Assembly: GCA_002104945.1 (NCBI GenBank)
Contig: MCFH01000005.1
Span: 62,001 to 126,000, forward strand
DNA length: 64,000 nt
Direction: 5' to 3'
Origin: Piromyces finnis
Lineage: Eukaryota > Neocallimastigomycota > Neocallimastigomycetes > Neocallimastigales > Neocallimastigaceae
A model generated the notes under the pieces. The model was not told the DNA's origin, ran no database searches, and worked only from the letters and a program-made list of their open reading frames with translations. Below are positions 15,401 to 31,725 of this stretch, piece after piece (the first letter of the stretch is position 1; every line of letters starts with the position of its first letter). Both the position numbers and the translations under genes were made by a program.

Positions 15401-18400
15401 AGTGTATTTAATTCAGAAGAAGGTGTAGATGAAGACAATGAAAATGATAGGGATAGTGATGACATGATGAATGAAAATATTAATGATAATGAGATGAATA
15501 TTGTTATGAAGAACGATATAAATTGTGAAAATGATAGTATCATTCAATCTGATACTGAAGTGGGAGAAGAAGATTTTCCATGTTCAAGTGATGATGAAGA
15601 CGAAAATGATATATTATGGGCTGAAAATCTTAATTCAAATAATATTACTCCTACGCAACAACAACATATTCCATCATTAAGCAATAAGCCATCTCTTTTG
15701 GAAACTAATTTCTCTTTAGGTAATCTACAAGAGAGTAGTTTATTCAATACCACATTAAATGGATCATCTAAGAAGAATAAACCAGTTAATCTTTCTATTA
15801 ATACAGGTAAGAGTAAAGAACGTCGCTCCTTTTTGGAAAGCTTGGCAGAGTTTATTCATTTTAAACCAAATCATGGTCAAGGACAAGATTATTACATACC
15901 GCCGATGTCGAATAGTAAAATTATTGATAGTGCTCAAATGAATACTAATGATAGTAACAGTTCCTCTTTTTCTACTGGACTACAAAAATCTACATCACAA
16001 GAATTACTTACAACCTCAATTTCATCTAATAGTAACTACATTAATAATAATATCAGTAATATTAATAATAATAAATCACCTTTAGTAGTAAAACGTTCTA
16101 GACCAAAATCTACTAGTTCATCAATACGACATCAAATTGAAAATGAATCTGTATTTATACCCTCACTTATTGCATCTCCCAAACTTTCTAGAATTCGTTC
16201 TCTTGATAATTCAAATTGTCTCTCCCCAAAAATATCTATTTCAAGTATTCCATCAAGTCCTTTAACAGCAACTAACATGCCTCGTTCTGTACCAAGTATA
16301 AAAGATTTTGAAATTATTAAACCAATTAGTAAGGGTGCTTTTGGTGCTGTTTATTTAGCAAAGAAAAAAGTTACAGGTGATTACTTTGCAATTAAAGTTT
16401 TAAAAAAGGCTGATATGATTGCTAAAAACCAAGTTAAAAATATTAGAGCAGAAAGATTAATTCTTTCACAATTAGATTCACCCTATGTTGTTAAACTATA
16501 TTTTTCATTCCAAAGTCACGATAATCTTTATTTAGTTATGGAATATTTAAATGGTGGCGATTGTGCTGCTCTTATTAAAGCAATTGGTCAACTTGATGAG
16601 AAATGGGCTAAACAATATATTTCAGAAGTTACTCTTGGTTTAGAATTTTTACACTCCAGAGGCATTATTCATCGTGATTTAAAACCTGGTATTTTATTTT
16701 TTTTAATTTTTTTTTATGATAATAAAAAATATAAGTTATAATTTTATTGAACTATAATTTATTTTATTGTAACGTACATTAAAAATTATTTATATGATTA
16801 TATATATATTATTTAATATTTAATATATATGATAAAGATAATTTATTGATTGATCAAAATGGTCATGTAAAGCTGACTGATTTTGGTTTGTCTAGAGTTG
16901 GTTTCTTAGGAAGAAGAGCAAGAGGTGTATTGGACAATCAATACTATAACAATCCATCAAGTCCTGCTTTAAGACCAGATCAATTTCCTCCTACACCACC
17001 TACTATAAATAATCCTAATAATCTAATGGCATCTGGTTTTCCACCACCATTATCTCCAATATCAGCTTTACCAATGAATAATAAGGTATCAGAATTAAGA
17101 ATATTAGGAAATCAAACTCAACAATTATTAAATCATAGTAGAAGAAGTTCAATTGCAAGTTCTGTAAGTAATTCTAGTGATGGTCCAATTAAAATGTATG
17201 ATGGTGATGGCGGTTTAAATAATAAAAGTGAACATAAGATATTTGTTGGTACTCCTGATTATTTAGCTCCTGAAAGTATTTTAGGTTTAGGACAAGATTC
17301 AAGTGTTGATTGGGTAATATATTGTATTTTATAAATAATTAAATATTAAAATTATTATTATTATCATTATTATTTTGAATTAAATAATAATTTTTTTTTT
17401 TTTTATGATTTGAAAAAAAAAGTGGGCATTGGGTGTTATTTTATATGAGTTTTTATATGGTATACCACCATTCCATGCTGAAACACCAATGGCTGTATTT
17501 GAAAATATATTAGCAAGAAATATTGATTGGTATGAAGATGAAATGGATTTATCACCAGAGGCGTTTGATTTAATGGATAAGTTAATGTGTACTAGTATAG
17601 AATTAAGACTTGGTACTCATGGTGCTGATGGAGTTAAAAATCATTCTTTCTTTAAAGATATTAACTGGTCCAAGGTTGCTGAAGAAAGAGCAACCTTTAT
17701 ACCAAAACCTTCAAATGCTGAGGATACTGAATATTTTGATAATAGAGGTGCGGATAAAACGGACTTCAATCCTGAAGAAGAGGAAAATAATGAAAATAGT
17801 AATAATACCTCTCAAGTTTCTGAGAGTTCACTTAATACACCAAATGTAGGAAATGAATTTGGATCGTTTGTTTACAAGAATTTACCATTATTAGTGAAAG
17901 CAAATTCTGATGTGGTTAAGAAGATTAAATCTGATATTCTTAATCATTCAATACCAACACCATCTGTTGTTAAGGAAGGAACAAGAAATAGATGTCGTTC
18001 TATTTCATTAGTATCACAAAATAATCGTATGCGTCCAAGATTGTCATTAATAAATGATGGATCTGTTCCACCTTCTCCAGGTGGTAATAATTATATTCAA
18101 AACATTAAACAGCAAAGTCGATTTGATCATGGAAGAAGGAATTCTTTACCACTAAAATTATCTCAAAGTATGACTATGCCAACTATTAATTCTCCATTAA
18201 TTCCAAGTAACTTAAATAATGTTAGCAAAAATCCATATATGCCATCAATTCTTTCTATTAATAGTTCAAATGGTTCTATTTCTAAAGAAGAAGCAAATAA
18301 TAATAAGAATACATTATCGCAATCGTTAAGTGATTCTAAAGGAAATGCTCCTATTAGAAATTCCCAAAGTTTCATGTCTAATGATATTAACTTTGAAGAT

Positions 18401-18728
18401 AATGAGCATAATCATAATATTGTTAAAAATGAAGAATTAGAAAAAGGAGTTAATAAATCAGACAATCATAATTATAATCAATTTGTAGAATCAACAGAAA
18501 AGGAAAAATCATTGGAGGAAAATTGCAATAAACAAGACAATTTTGATGATAATGAGGAAAAATTCGGAGATAATGAAAAAAATTTGAATGAGGAGAATAT
18601 AATTAAGAAAAGACAAAATACTATCATAAATATGGAAAATGAAGGTAGTTCCAATTCAACGTCTGGTACGAGACCTTTAGATATTTTAATTGTTGAGTAA
18701 GTATTTTCTTTCGCACACACGCACTCAT

Positions 18729-18760
<32 letters not shown>

Positions 18761-19307
18761 ATATAATTATAATTATAATTATATTAATGTATCTAATTTA
18801 TTACAAAAATTTTATTATTATTATTATTATTATTATTTTTTTTAAAAAAATACTAATAAAAAGGGATAATCCTATAAGTAGTAAAGTGTTAGAATCAATG
18901 CTAACAAAACTAAATTGTAGATGTGTTGTTGTAACCAATGGTGCAGATGCAATTAGATGTGCAATGGGTGATGTAAAGTTTGATATTATCTTTATGGCTA
19001 TAAAAATGCCATTAGAAAGGTATTCATGTAAGTATCAAACAATAAAATTTAGTGTTAATTGTAAGTTTATATGTATGTATAGAAATTAAAAACCTTTTTT
19101 TTCTTTATTATATACTTTAAAATAGTTGATGGACCAATTGCAGCAAGAATGATAAAATCTGTTACTAATATCAATCAAAATACACCAATTATTGGTGTTA
19201 CTGCTTATGAACAAACTTATAATTTAACCCAAGAATTTGATGATATATTAAATAAACCTATTACAAAAGATGATTTAATACAAGAATTGGAAGCATTTAT
19301 AAATTAA
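9468..19307 (+). CDS. RIM15: Rim15/Cek1-type PAS, zinc-finger, AGC kinase and receiver protein
   Basis: Seven exons keep phase throughout: 9468-10904, 11062-11140, 11265-16688, 16838-17313, 17423-18696, 18864-19027 and 19126-19307, giving about 3011 aa. In order: Asn/Ser-rich N-terminus; PAS domain at residues ~1155-1270; a C2HC finger at ~1495 (CHIC, then H and C); and a kinase from ~2187. The kinase has [37 protein letters not shown] and [10 protein letters not shown]. About 120 residues sit between DFG and APE, the split activation segment known from Rim15, Cek1 and Greatwall. A C-terminal receiver (~2895-3011) starts LDILIVEDNP and ends in ILNKPIT, but the phospho-acceptor Asp is Ala (FMAIKMP). 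Family role: nutrient-controlled kinase acting on endosulfine to inhibit PP2A-B55 and promote quiescence. It is much longer than the yeast protein because of low-complexity inserts. Two introns cut the kinase catalytic core (16689-16837 and 17314-17422). Confidence 0.93.
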
Positions 19308-19374
19308 AACAATATTTAATAATAGTAATAATAGTAGTAATAAAAACTTTTATTTTTAAAATTATATACAAGTT

Positions 19375-19415
<41 letters not shown>

Positions 19416-20154
19416 CTTTTTTATAATAAAAAGAAGTATTATATAAGATTGTAATGCAATTAAAAATTAAAAAATAATAAAGAAAATTTTATATACATTA
19501 AAAAATATTTATAAAATGTAAAATATTAATAAAATAAAATAAAATAAAATAAAATAAAATAAAATAAAATAAAATAAAATAAAATAAAATAAAATAAAAT
19601 AAAATAAAATAAAATAAAATAAAATAAAATAAAATAAAATAAAATAAAATAAAATAAAATAAAATAAAATAAAATAAAATAAAATAAAATAAAATAAAAT
19701 AAAATAAAATAAAATAAAATAAAATAAAATAAAATAAAATAAAATAAAATAAAATAAAATAAAATAAAATAAAATAAAATAAAATAAAATAAAATAAAAT
19801 AAAATAAAATAAAATAAAATAAAATAAAATAAAATAAAAAGAGAAATAGTAAATACAAATATAATTTATAGTTTTAATAGGTTGAAAATGTATGATATAA
19901 ATTATTTTTTATTTAATAATAAATTTATATATTTAAAATTTATGGTTAATTATAATGGGTATGATTATTGATAATCTAAATGATTTACAATATAATAAAT
20001 TTTTTTTAATATTTTTTTTTATTTTAATTATATTCAGATGAAACCATTGCTAAAAAAGAAAATTAGAAAATGAAAAATATTAATAAAAGAGAATTGACTT
20101 TAGAGTTTATATATTATATTAATATACAAGACTAAATAGGATATATAAATATTT
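19308..20154. other. Intergenic gap between convergent RIM15-like and ADA2 genes
   Basis: It holds the 3' ends of both genes, a 36-base T run (19377-19412) and the pentanucleotide array at 19531-19838. I see no gene in it. Confidence 0.75.
19531..19838. repeat. Perfect pentanucleotide array (AAAAT)n, about 61 copies
   Basis: About 308 bases of AAAAT run without a visible interruption, in the 3' intergenic gap between two convergent genes. An open frame spans it on the minus strand only because period 5 yields a 15-base codon cycle without stops; it is not a gene. Confidence 0.96.
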
Positions 20155-22942
<2,788 letters not shown>

Positions 22943-23691
22943 GTTTTAACTATTTTATAATATATTTATTTTTTTTTTCTCTTTTTAGTATAACTATTAA
23001 TATTATAAAAATATTTTTTATTTAATTATTTGTATATTAATTGTGGCTTGAAATATTTTATAGGAAAAAAAACTTACGTTTTTTTTTTAAAATTAATTAA
23101 TAATAAATTTCATCATACCAGTTTACTTTAATTGAACAGTTGATATTGTTGTTGGAAAAAAGTATTAATATCCTGTGATCCTATATTAGTCTATAATAGT
23201 AGGATTATAAGATTTCTTAAATATTTTATTTTTGAAAAAGTTTTATGTTTTATATTTTGAAAGAAGTATAATATTATACTATATTTTTATGTAACTTGAA
23301 ATTTATCTAATATTTAAATATATATTTTTGTATATATTAGCATTTTTTTTTTTTTTTATAATACACTCATTCAATGAAGATAAAAATGAAAATAAATCTG
23401 TATCAACTTCCCTTCAATAATTTCTTGATATATTGATGATGATATTTTACTTCTAAATAAGATAACATTAGAAATAAAAAATAGACATAAATAATTTAAA
23501 TGTATATAGTTTAATATTTTTTATATTAACTTTTTAATATAGACATATATGGTAAATTAACTTAGCTAATTATTTTTATATTAAATTATGCAAAATACCA
23601 TTTTCAATTTAAGAAAACGTTTAATATTTCTTATGACAATATTCAATTTCAAATATTAAAAAGATTTATATTATCTAATAGTGTGAAAATA
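22943..23691. other. Divergent promoter region between ADA2 and the ankyrin gene
   Basis: About 750 AT-rich bases between two divergent start codons. I recognise no motif or gene. An ATG-less open frame (23566-23691) runs in phase into the proposed ankyrin start and could be 5' untranslated or extra coding sequence. Confidence 0.6.
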
Positions 23692-26600
23692 ATGAGTAAG
23701 ATATATATAAATAATATTTCTAATATATTATATATAATAAATATTATTGTCATTAATATGCATTATTGATGATTTAAAATATAAAAAACCGATTGAAGAA
23801 TATATACGTATAATATTTATAGTAAAGGAATTATTAATTTAATATTCATATTCACTATTATTTTATTTATAAAGTTTTTAAATATAATGAAAAAGAATTA
23901 TATGAACAATTAAAAAAATCAATCTTAGAAAATGATTTAACTAGAATTAAATTAATTATTGAAAATCATCCAAATTATGAAAAATTAGATTATAACAGAA
24001 AATTATTAATAGAAGCTATAAAACAGTCTTCAAAAAATTTCATTATAGAGTATTTCATGAATAATGAAATAAGTTTAAATTATGAAATTTTATCAGGTAA
24101 TACACCACTATTTGAAGCTCTTTATAAACATAATTATTCTCTGGTAGATGAATTATTAAAAAGAGGTTCTGATATAAATTATGTTAATTATAAAGGCTAT
24201 AATGCTTTGTTCTATTTAAAAGAATCAAGTAAATTTTGTTTAGATATTAAGCTTTTTGAATATTTAATTAATCATAATATCAATTTAAACTTAAAAAATA
24301 AGCAGTATAAAACATTTCTAGAATGTTTAATTGAAGAAGAAAATGTGAAATTGATTGAAGCATTTCTAAATTGTGTAATTTTTAATAATAATATGATTAT
24401 TAAATTTCTAATTAATGCTAAAAATAAAATACCAATATCAAATGAAACTTTTAGTTCAATTATAAAAATGGAAAATGAAAAGATTAAAATAAGTCAAAGT
24501 ATAATAGATACTATTATTAATAAAAATAATCATTTATTACTGCAATTATTATTAAAATATAAATTTAACATATTAAATAATGAAATTGTGAATAATACTC
24601 TTTTGAAAGTTTGTAAATTAAAAAATATTGAATTTCTAAAAGTTTTAATAAAAGAGGGAGCTGATATTAACTATAAAGAAAAAGACACATTAATTACATC
24701 ATTAATGAGTCTTAGTATAATTGATAAAAAATTAACAATAAATCATGTAAATGCAATAATTTTTAATATGTTTAATTTATTACTTAATGCTGGCGCTAAT
24801 ATTAACGCAAAAGATGCTGCTGGTAAGTCAGCTTTAATGTATATATTAAGCACTAAAAGAGTTTCCTTAAAGTTATTAAAATTATTGATTAAACATGGAG
24901 CCCAAATAAATGATGTGGATAACTTAAATATTTCTCCATTAATTTATGCATGTAAAGGAAATAATAAACATATTCTTAAATTTTTGTTAGAATCAGGTGC
25001 AGATACATCTATTGTAAGCAAAGATGGAAAACAATTAATTTCATTTGCTACAATGAATAATTGCATTTTTCTAGCTCGATATTTAATTGAAAGTAATATA
25101 ATTAAAGATATAAATTGTGTTGACAAGAATTTTGAAACACCATTAATGTTTGCTGTCCAAAAGAAAAACATAGATATGATTAGGTATTTATTAAATAATG
25201 GGGCAGATGTTAATTTTATGAATAAAAAAGACGAAACAGCATTAAGTAAAATATTGTCATGTTGCCGTATATCAAAAAAAATGATGGAATGCCTAAAAGT
25301 ACTTATTGATCATGGTGCAGATGTCAATAGAGTATATAGTATTTCAAATAATAATAATAATAATGGAATATCATATTTAAAAGAAACACCTTTGATTTTT
25401 TCTGTTAATCGTAAAAATTTAAATTTAATTAAATTTTTTATTAATAATGGTGCTAATATTGATGGTAAAGATGACAGAGGTGCAACTCCTTTGTATTATG
25501 CAATATTCAATTCAAATAAAGTTGAAATTGTTAAATATCTTGTTGAGAAAGGTGCTAATATTAATGAAATAATTAATGATTCCAATGAGACTGTTATCTT
25601 TTGGGCATTACGTCATGATCGATATAATGCTGTTAAATTATTAATTAATCATGGAGTAAATATAAACCATAAAAATAGTAAAAATGAAATTCCTCTTAAC
25701 ATGGTTTTACATAAAAAAAATTGTATCATTCCTATTAGCGATTTTATTAGTGATGATACTAATTTTGAGGAACGAGATTCTAGTGGAAATAGCCTATTTC
25801 ATTATAGTATATTAAAAAATAATAGAGAAGTATTTAATTTTATTATGGATAATATTGATAATGTTAATATTAATCTTTTGGATAAACAAGAAAATACACC
25901 ATTAATGTTGGCTGTATCTACTAACAATATTGAATTTGTCATAAGAATTTTAGAAAGAAAACCAAAACTTGAAATTCGAAATATTCATTTAGAAACTGCA
26001 CTTTTTATATCTGTTAAAAAAGGCAATTATAGGATAGCAAAATTATTAATTGAAAATGGAGCAAAAATTAATAATTCAAATATTGAAATAAATAAAAAGC
26101 TACTTTCATATGCAATTCGTTTTTCACGCCTCATTCAATTATTACTAAAGAATGGTTTTGAAATTAATGACTATATAATTAATTCAGAGAATAATTATGA
26201 TAATAATAATCTATTATCAATAGCCACTATATCACAAAAAATGATGAATATTCGTTTTTTATTAGCTAATAATGCTAATCCGTACATAAATAATAATAAA
26301 CATTTACTTCCATTTCAGGAAATAGTGACAGGTTATTGTAAGAATAAATTTGAAATTTCAAAAAAAATTATTGAATGTTATGAAAGTTATGGAGTTAATA
26401 TTAATGAAATGAATGAATATGGCGAGAATCTTTTATATTGTATTATAACCACTTCATATGATAATACATTTTTCATAGAGAGAATGGCAAAATATTTAAT
26501 AGAGGAAAAAAATGCAAATGTTAATTCAAAAAATCGAGATAATGTTTCATTTCTTATGAGTATAGTGAGCAATAGTAATATAAACATTGAATTTATTAAA

Positions 26601-28061
26601 TATATAGTAGAAGAACAAAATTGTGATATTAATGCTAAAGATTATAATGGGAATAACGCCTTAATGTATGCTTTAATGAATGGTAACTCTAATATTTATA
26701 ATTATTTAATAGATAAATGCCAAGATTTTACTTTCAAAAATGATGAAGGAACTAATTTATTAATGTGTGCAGCGAAATGTGCTGAAACAAGCACTATTAA
26801 GAAATTAATTGAAAAAGGTATTTCTATTAATGATGTTGATAATAAAGGAAGAAATGCTCTATTTTATATATATAATAAAATAGAGCCTTCAAGATCAGCA
26901 AAATATTCAAGATTTCCTATTGGAAAAAGAGTAGGGAAACTTCAGAATTTTAAATACCTAATTGATCAAGGCATAAATATAAATTGTACTGATAATGAAG
27001 GGGATAATCCAATGTTTCATATTAATAGTATAGAGCTAATAAAATATGCAGTGGGACACGGACTGGATATTACTCATAGAGACAATAAAGGTTGTACAAT
27101 CTTATTTTATACTACTAATTTAGAAATTATTAAATATGCTATAGGTCATGGTGTAAATGCATCATTACGTGATCATAATGGCCATACCGCTGTATATAAC
27201 ATTAAACCATACAATAATTATAATTATATATTAAATATAATATACTTAGTTAAACATGGTGCAGATATTAAAGATTTTCAATTTGGTTGCAAAAATCAAA
27301 ATTATTTTCATTGGTGTTATACAACGAGTGTTATCAATCAATTTATAAAATTTGAATTTAATTTTGACAATATAAATATTTTAGATAATGAAACTGATGA
27401 TAAAGTAAAAGAAACATTTCTTGATTACTTTATTACAAATTATCACAAGTATAAGGCAATTGATTTTGTAAATATTTTTAAAAATGCTATGGATAAAAAG
27501 CTATTTGATATTAATCGAAAAAACTTTATAGGAGACACACCCTTACTATTTTTAATGAAAACATTGAGTAAAGATGTTTTGCAAAATGAACAATTATATT
27601 ATAACTTAATTATATCCATGACTAATTATGGTGCAGATTTAGAAATTTATGGGATGAATGGAAAAACACCATTATATTATGCTTTAATGCTTGATTCTTC
27701 GATAGTGAAGTTCTTCTATTCAAAGGGTGCTCGTATGTTATCATACAATGGAGATATCAAATCATTGATAACTATTAAGAATATTATTATGCATGATAAA
27801 TGTAATAGTGCTATTAAATGTGAAATGATTCAATATTTTGAAAATATTCAACAAATTAATACGATAAATAAAATAGATGGTATATATATTATCTTTCCTG
27901 CTATCGAACAAAAAAATTATAATTTAGTTAAATATTTAATATCTAAGAATATACCACTTAATTTAATAAACGATAATAATGAAACAATAGTAGACGTAGC
28001 AAAACGTACAGGTGATATATCAATTATTAATCTAATTATAAAAGCAACAAGAACGGATTGA
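23692..28061 (+). CDS. Large ankyrin-repeat protein
   Basis: Most of the protein is one exon (23875-28061). Its frame is open and clearly protein-like before the first internal ATG at 24057: KELYEQLKKSILENDL is typical ankyrin helix sequence. My preferred model starts at ATG 23692 with a 4-nt coding exon (23692-23695), a GTAAGA donor and an AG acceptor at 23873-23874, giving 1396 aa. The protein is tandem ankyrin repeats from end to end, roughly 30 by eye, recognisable by cores such as TPLMFAVQKKNIDMIRYLL followed by NNGADVN. I see no signal peptide, transmembrane segment or catalytic domain. Known for the fold: protein-protein binding. The partner cannot be read from the sequence. A conservative model starting at 24057 would have 1334 aa. 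Long ankyrin arrays are common in large fungal genomes and may be a multicopy family here. Confidence 0.82.
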
Positions 28062-28618
28062 ATCTATAAAGAAAAATAAATTATAAAATTTAATAAAATA
28101 AAAAGAAAAAAGAATTTAAAAAAGAAATTGATGAATTAAAGAACTAAAAATCTTAAAAAAATAAAAAAAAAATTTTAAAATATATATAAGATATTAATGA
28201 ATGAATAATGAATGAATATAATGTTTATTAATTTACAATATTTATTTATTTATTAAATAGATTAAGAAAATACAAAAATTTCATTATTATTATTATTATT
28301 ATTATTATTAAATAATATAATCAAAATTAAATAATTTACTTGTTAAATGTTTATATACTATAAAAAATATATATGATTAATTTATAAGTGACTATATTTA
28401 AATTTACACATTAACATTTATAGATATTAAATATTATAAAAAAAAAGGTTCTAAATGTAATAATAATTATTATTATTATACTATTATAATAAAGTAATAG
28501 TTTATATTTTTTAACATTTAGTAATTTTTTTTTTTAAAAAAAATATAAACTTTTTTTACCAAAATTATAAAATATTTATAAACTTTTAATATTGAGGTTT
28601 AATTTTTCAATATATTGA

Positions 28619-28649
<31 letters not shown>

Positions 28650-28689
28650 TATTTCTTCTGTATAAGATAGATAGCATTATTAAATTAAT
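28062..28689. other. Intergenic gap between convergent ankyrin and coiled-coil genes
   Basis: About 630 bases of AT-rich 3' flank for both genes. It contains a short ATT run (28282-28310) and a T tract (28619-28641). No gene is visible. Confidence 0.7.
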
Positions 28690-31600
28690 TTAATTTTCTA
28701 GTTCTGAATTTTTAATTATATCTCTTTTTTCATTGGTTTCTAATTCACTTTCAATTTCAGTTTCTTCTGGTTTCTTAATAGACTCATTATTAGATTCTGA
28801 AAAAGATTCTGAAAAAGATTCTGAAGATGACGATGACGATAATGATGATGATGAAGATGACGATGAAGAAACAGAAGTTGATGAGCTTTCTGATAAAGAT
28901 GAGGTGGAGGATGAAACTTCATCTTTTTCACTTTTATCAGATCTATGTATTATTTCAACTGATTGTCTATTATTTTCATCATCTTGTGCAACTGAAGTAC
29001 TACCAGTGATATCTTCTAAACTTACAATATGACGTTTTGAAAATGAATGTTTGATATCCCTATTTTGTAATACTTTTGTTGTATCATAAGATGAAGAATA
29101 ATTTTGGATATTATTTTTATGGAATGAAAATAAATTGGATTTTCTCTTATCTTTACTATTGAGAACAGAAACACTGCGTGAGCGTTGTGGGAATGGAAAC
29201 ATTGGTGACTGCTGTAACTGTGCAATATTTGGTGTATTTTCATTGGTATTATTAGCTGAATTGGAGTTATTAAGATTTATAGTCTCACTAATAACATTTC
29301 TATTCAATGGTCTATCCATTACATGCTTGACAATCGAACTTCTAGAACGTTGTATTGGAGCGTTATTATTATTTGTATTAGAAGCAAAACTAACAGATGG
29401 ATTATTATTCGATGTGTTTGAATTAACCATTCCAAAACTATTATGAGGACTAATATTAAGAGAAGTTGTTGGTAAGCTAGTAGCCATAGATGATGATAAA
29501 ATAGAATTATTCATAATATATGGATTATACATGGCATTAGCATTCATATCAGAAACAGAATTATTATATGGATAATACTGAATAGGATATTCCATTGAAT
29601 AACGATTATACATGTAGTTTGAGCCATTGGAATGGAGTCTAGGGATAGTATTTTGGGAATATCCACCCATCATACCTAGAGAATTAGGAAGACTATCAAA
29701 TGAAGTATTAAGTAAATTTGATACTGAATAATCGTTATTTGAACGAATGCCATTAATATTTATAGCAGATGTAGTCGCATGACAATAATTATTTGAAGTG
29801 TGGGAGTTTTTCGTATTTGATCTAGATGGAAATGACTTTTTTGAATTATAAGTATTATTATGCTTAATTGATGATTTATCTATTTTTTTTATACTATTAT
29901 TTGAATTTTCTTGGGTATTTGATTTTGATTCGCTATTTCCATCATTTCCATCATGGAATTGACTATTATTATCTTCACCTTGTGATTGAGAATCACTAAA
30001 TTTCACGTCGTGATTTTTAATAATTTCAGACTGTGCTTTAATAGATGGTGCAGAAAAGTCCATACCAAAATTATTAATATTATCAGGAATTGTATAAAGA
30101 GAATTATTTTGATGATTAAAAGGCCATCTTGGAAGACTATTATATAATGGATCATGATGATACTCAAGTGAGGAAGAGCTTCCCATATATTGATTAATAT
30201 TACTTAATGTATAAAAACCATTAGAAAGAGGATATGATCCTACCTTTAATGAATCCATTTCCTTATTATATAATGTTGTTGATGATTTTACTGATGCATT
30301 TCTTGAAATTGTATTATTTCTTACAGCTAAATCAGCAGCACAAGTAATACCACTTGTGTCAAACCAGTTTGAATCTGATTCATCGCTTTGGCCATAGGAT
30401 TTTAAGATTTTACTTTTGCTACGTTTTCTACCTCTAGCTGACGAATTCTCGATCATCCGTTTTTTGACAGACTCATCTAGATTAACAACCCACAAATTTA
30501 ATATTTGTTGTCTTTCTTCGAAAAGTTTTGTTTTACAAGTTGCTAATTCTTTTTCTTGTTTAGTATAATCATTTTTTAAATTTTGAATTTCTTCTCCTAA
30601 CCATATCCTAGTTTCACCTATTTCTTTTTCTAAACTACTATCAATCCTTTTTATTCCTTCTCTTTGTTTTACTTCCTGAGTATCAATACAGGTTTCAAAT
30701 AATTCTTCTAACCTTTCTATTCTATTTGAAGTGAGGTTTGTCTTTTTAGTTAATAAAACTCTAGCATGCTGGATATTTTCATTAGCTAATTTAACATAAT
30801 CTTTTGAATCAGAGAGAATTGTTAATTCATCATGCCTTTCATTCTCTTTTAAGATTTTATTTATCAGTGTGGGAGATAAATCCCATACGGATGCATAATC
30901 ACGAATAGACTGACTACCTCTGAAAAAATTAACTAAATACATATGAGCATTTCTTAAATTATCTTTTGCTAGTTCACATTGATGAATGACTTGTGAAAGT
31001 TGAGTAAAATTCAAAAATAATTTAATTGATTGTTGTTCTAATGCATCTTCTTGTGGGAAATTTGGTGTTGGACCATCAAAAACTTCTTGTAATAATTCTT
31101 CTAATTCATTTTTATAGCGATTAAAATTTTTATTATTATTTTGACATTCCAATAATTCTTTTTTGGATTCATCCCATAAGGATTTATTAACATCAAATGC
31201 TTTCTTTGCTTGTTCATATTGCTTACATGTATTTTGATATGCTTTTTCAGCTTTAACTAATTCAGATGAACGAGTTCCTTTTATCTTTGAAAAAAATGAA
31301 CGAAAGGATAAGTGTTTTAATTGTTCTATTTTAGCTGATTCCTTTTTCCTGATTTTTTAATAAATTATTATCAATTAACATTTATAAATATTAGTTTAAA
31401 AATATATAAATTAATAAAATGTAGCAATATATATACAAAATTATTATATATATATAAAAGAATTTTAAAATTACTTTTTATTTGTTATTTGTGACAAACG
31501 ATCATATGTATTATCTAATTTTTCTTTAACTTGTTCTGTAAGACGTTCTTGTTTTTCAAGTTGAAGAGAAGCAAATTCTAAGCGATCAAGTTTTTCTTGT

Positions 31601-31725
31601 AAATAAACATAGTCTTCAAGAATATAATGAAATTCAGTTAAATTGCTATTATAATCAAATTGTGCCGCTAATGCTGGATTCATATAAGCTGAAGCACTTG
31701 AAGGAACTTTGGAAGAAAGTAACAT
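28690..31725 (-). CDS. Coiled-coil protein with Ser/Asn-rich tail, unknown function
   Basis: Two exons, 31725-31475 and 31348-28690, are joined in phase 2, giving 969 aa. Residues ~1-85 are a short leader and a helix (NLTEFHYILEDYVYLQEKLD), and 85-330 are charged coiled coil. Within it, SFRSFFSKIKGTRSSELVKA is followed by LLQEVFDGPTPNFPQED, a conserved-looking block that reminds me of uncharacterised fungal proteins; this is from memory and unverified. From ~330 onward the chain is disordered, rich in Ser and Asn with many RSRS-type sites that suit phosphorylation, and it ends in an acidic Ser/Glu tail. No catalytic motif is visible. The start ATG at 31725 is the first in frame. It is divergent from the oxoprolinase across 4.3 kb. 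I do not assign a function; a membrane- or cytoskeleton-associated scaffold is possible but unproven. Confidence 0.78.

Noticed and set aside
23741-23807. Alternative upstream exon for the ankyrin gene ending at a GTATAA donor
   Set aside because: The phase would fit the acceptor at 23874, but the frame has no Met, the translation is hydrophobic and unlike the protein, and the donor is weaker than GTAAGA at 23696.
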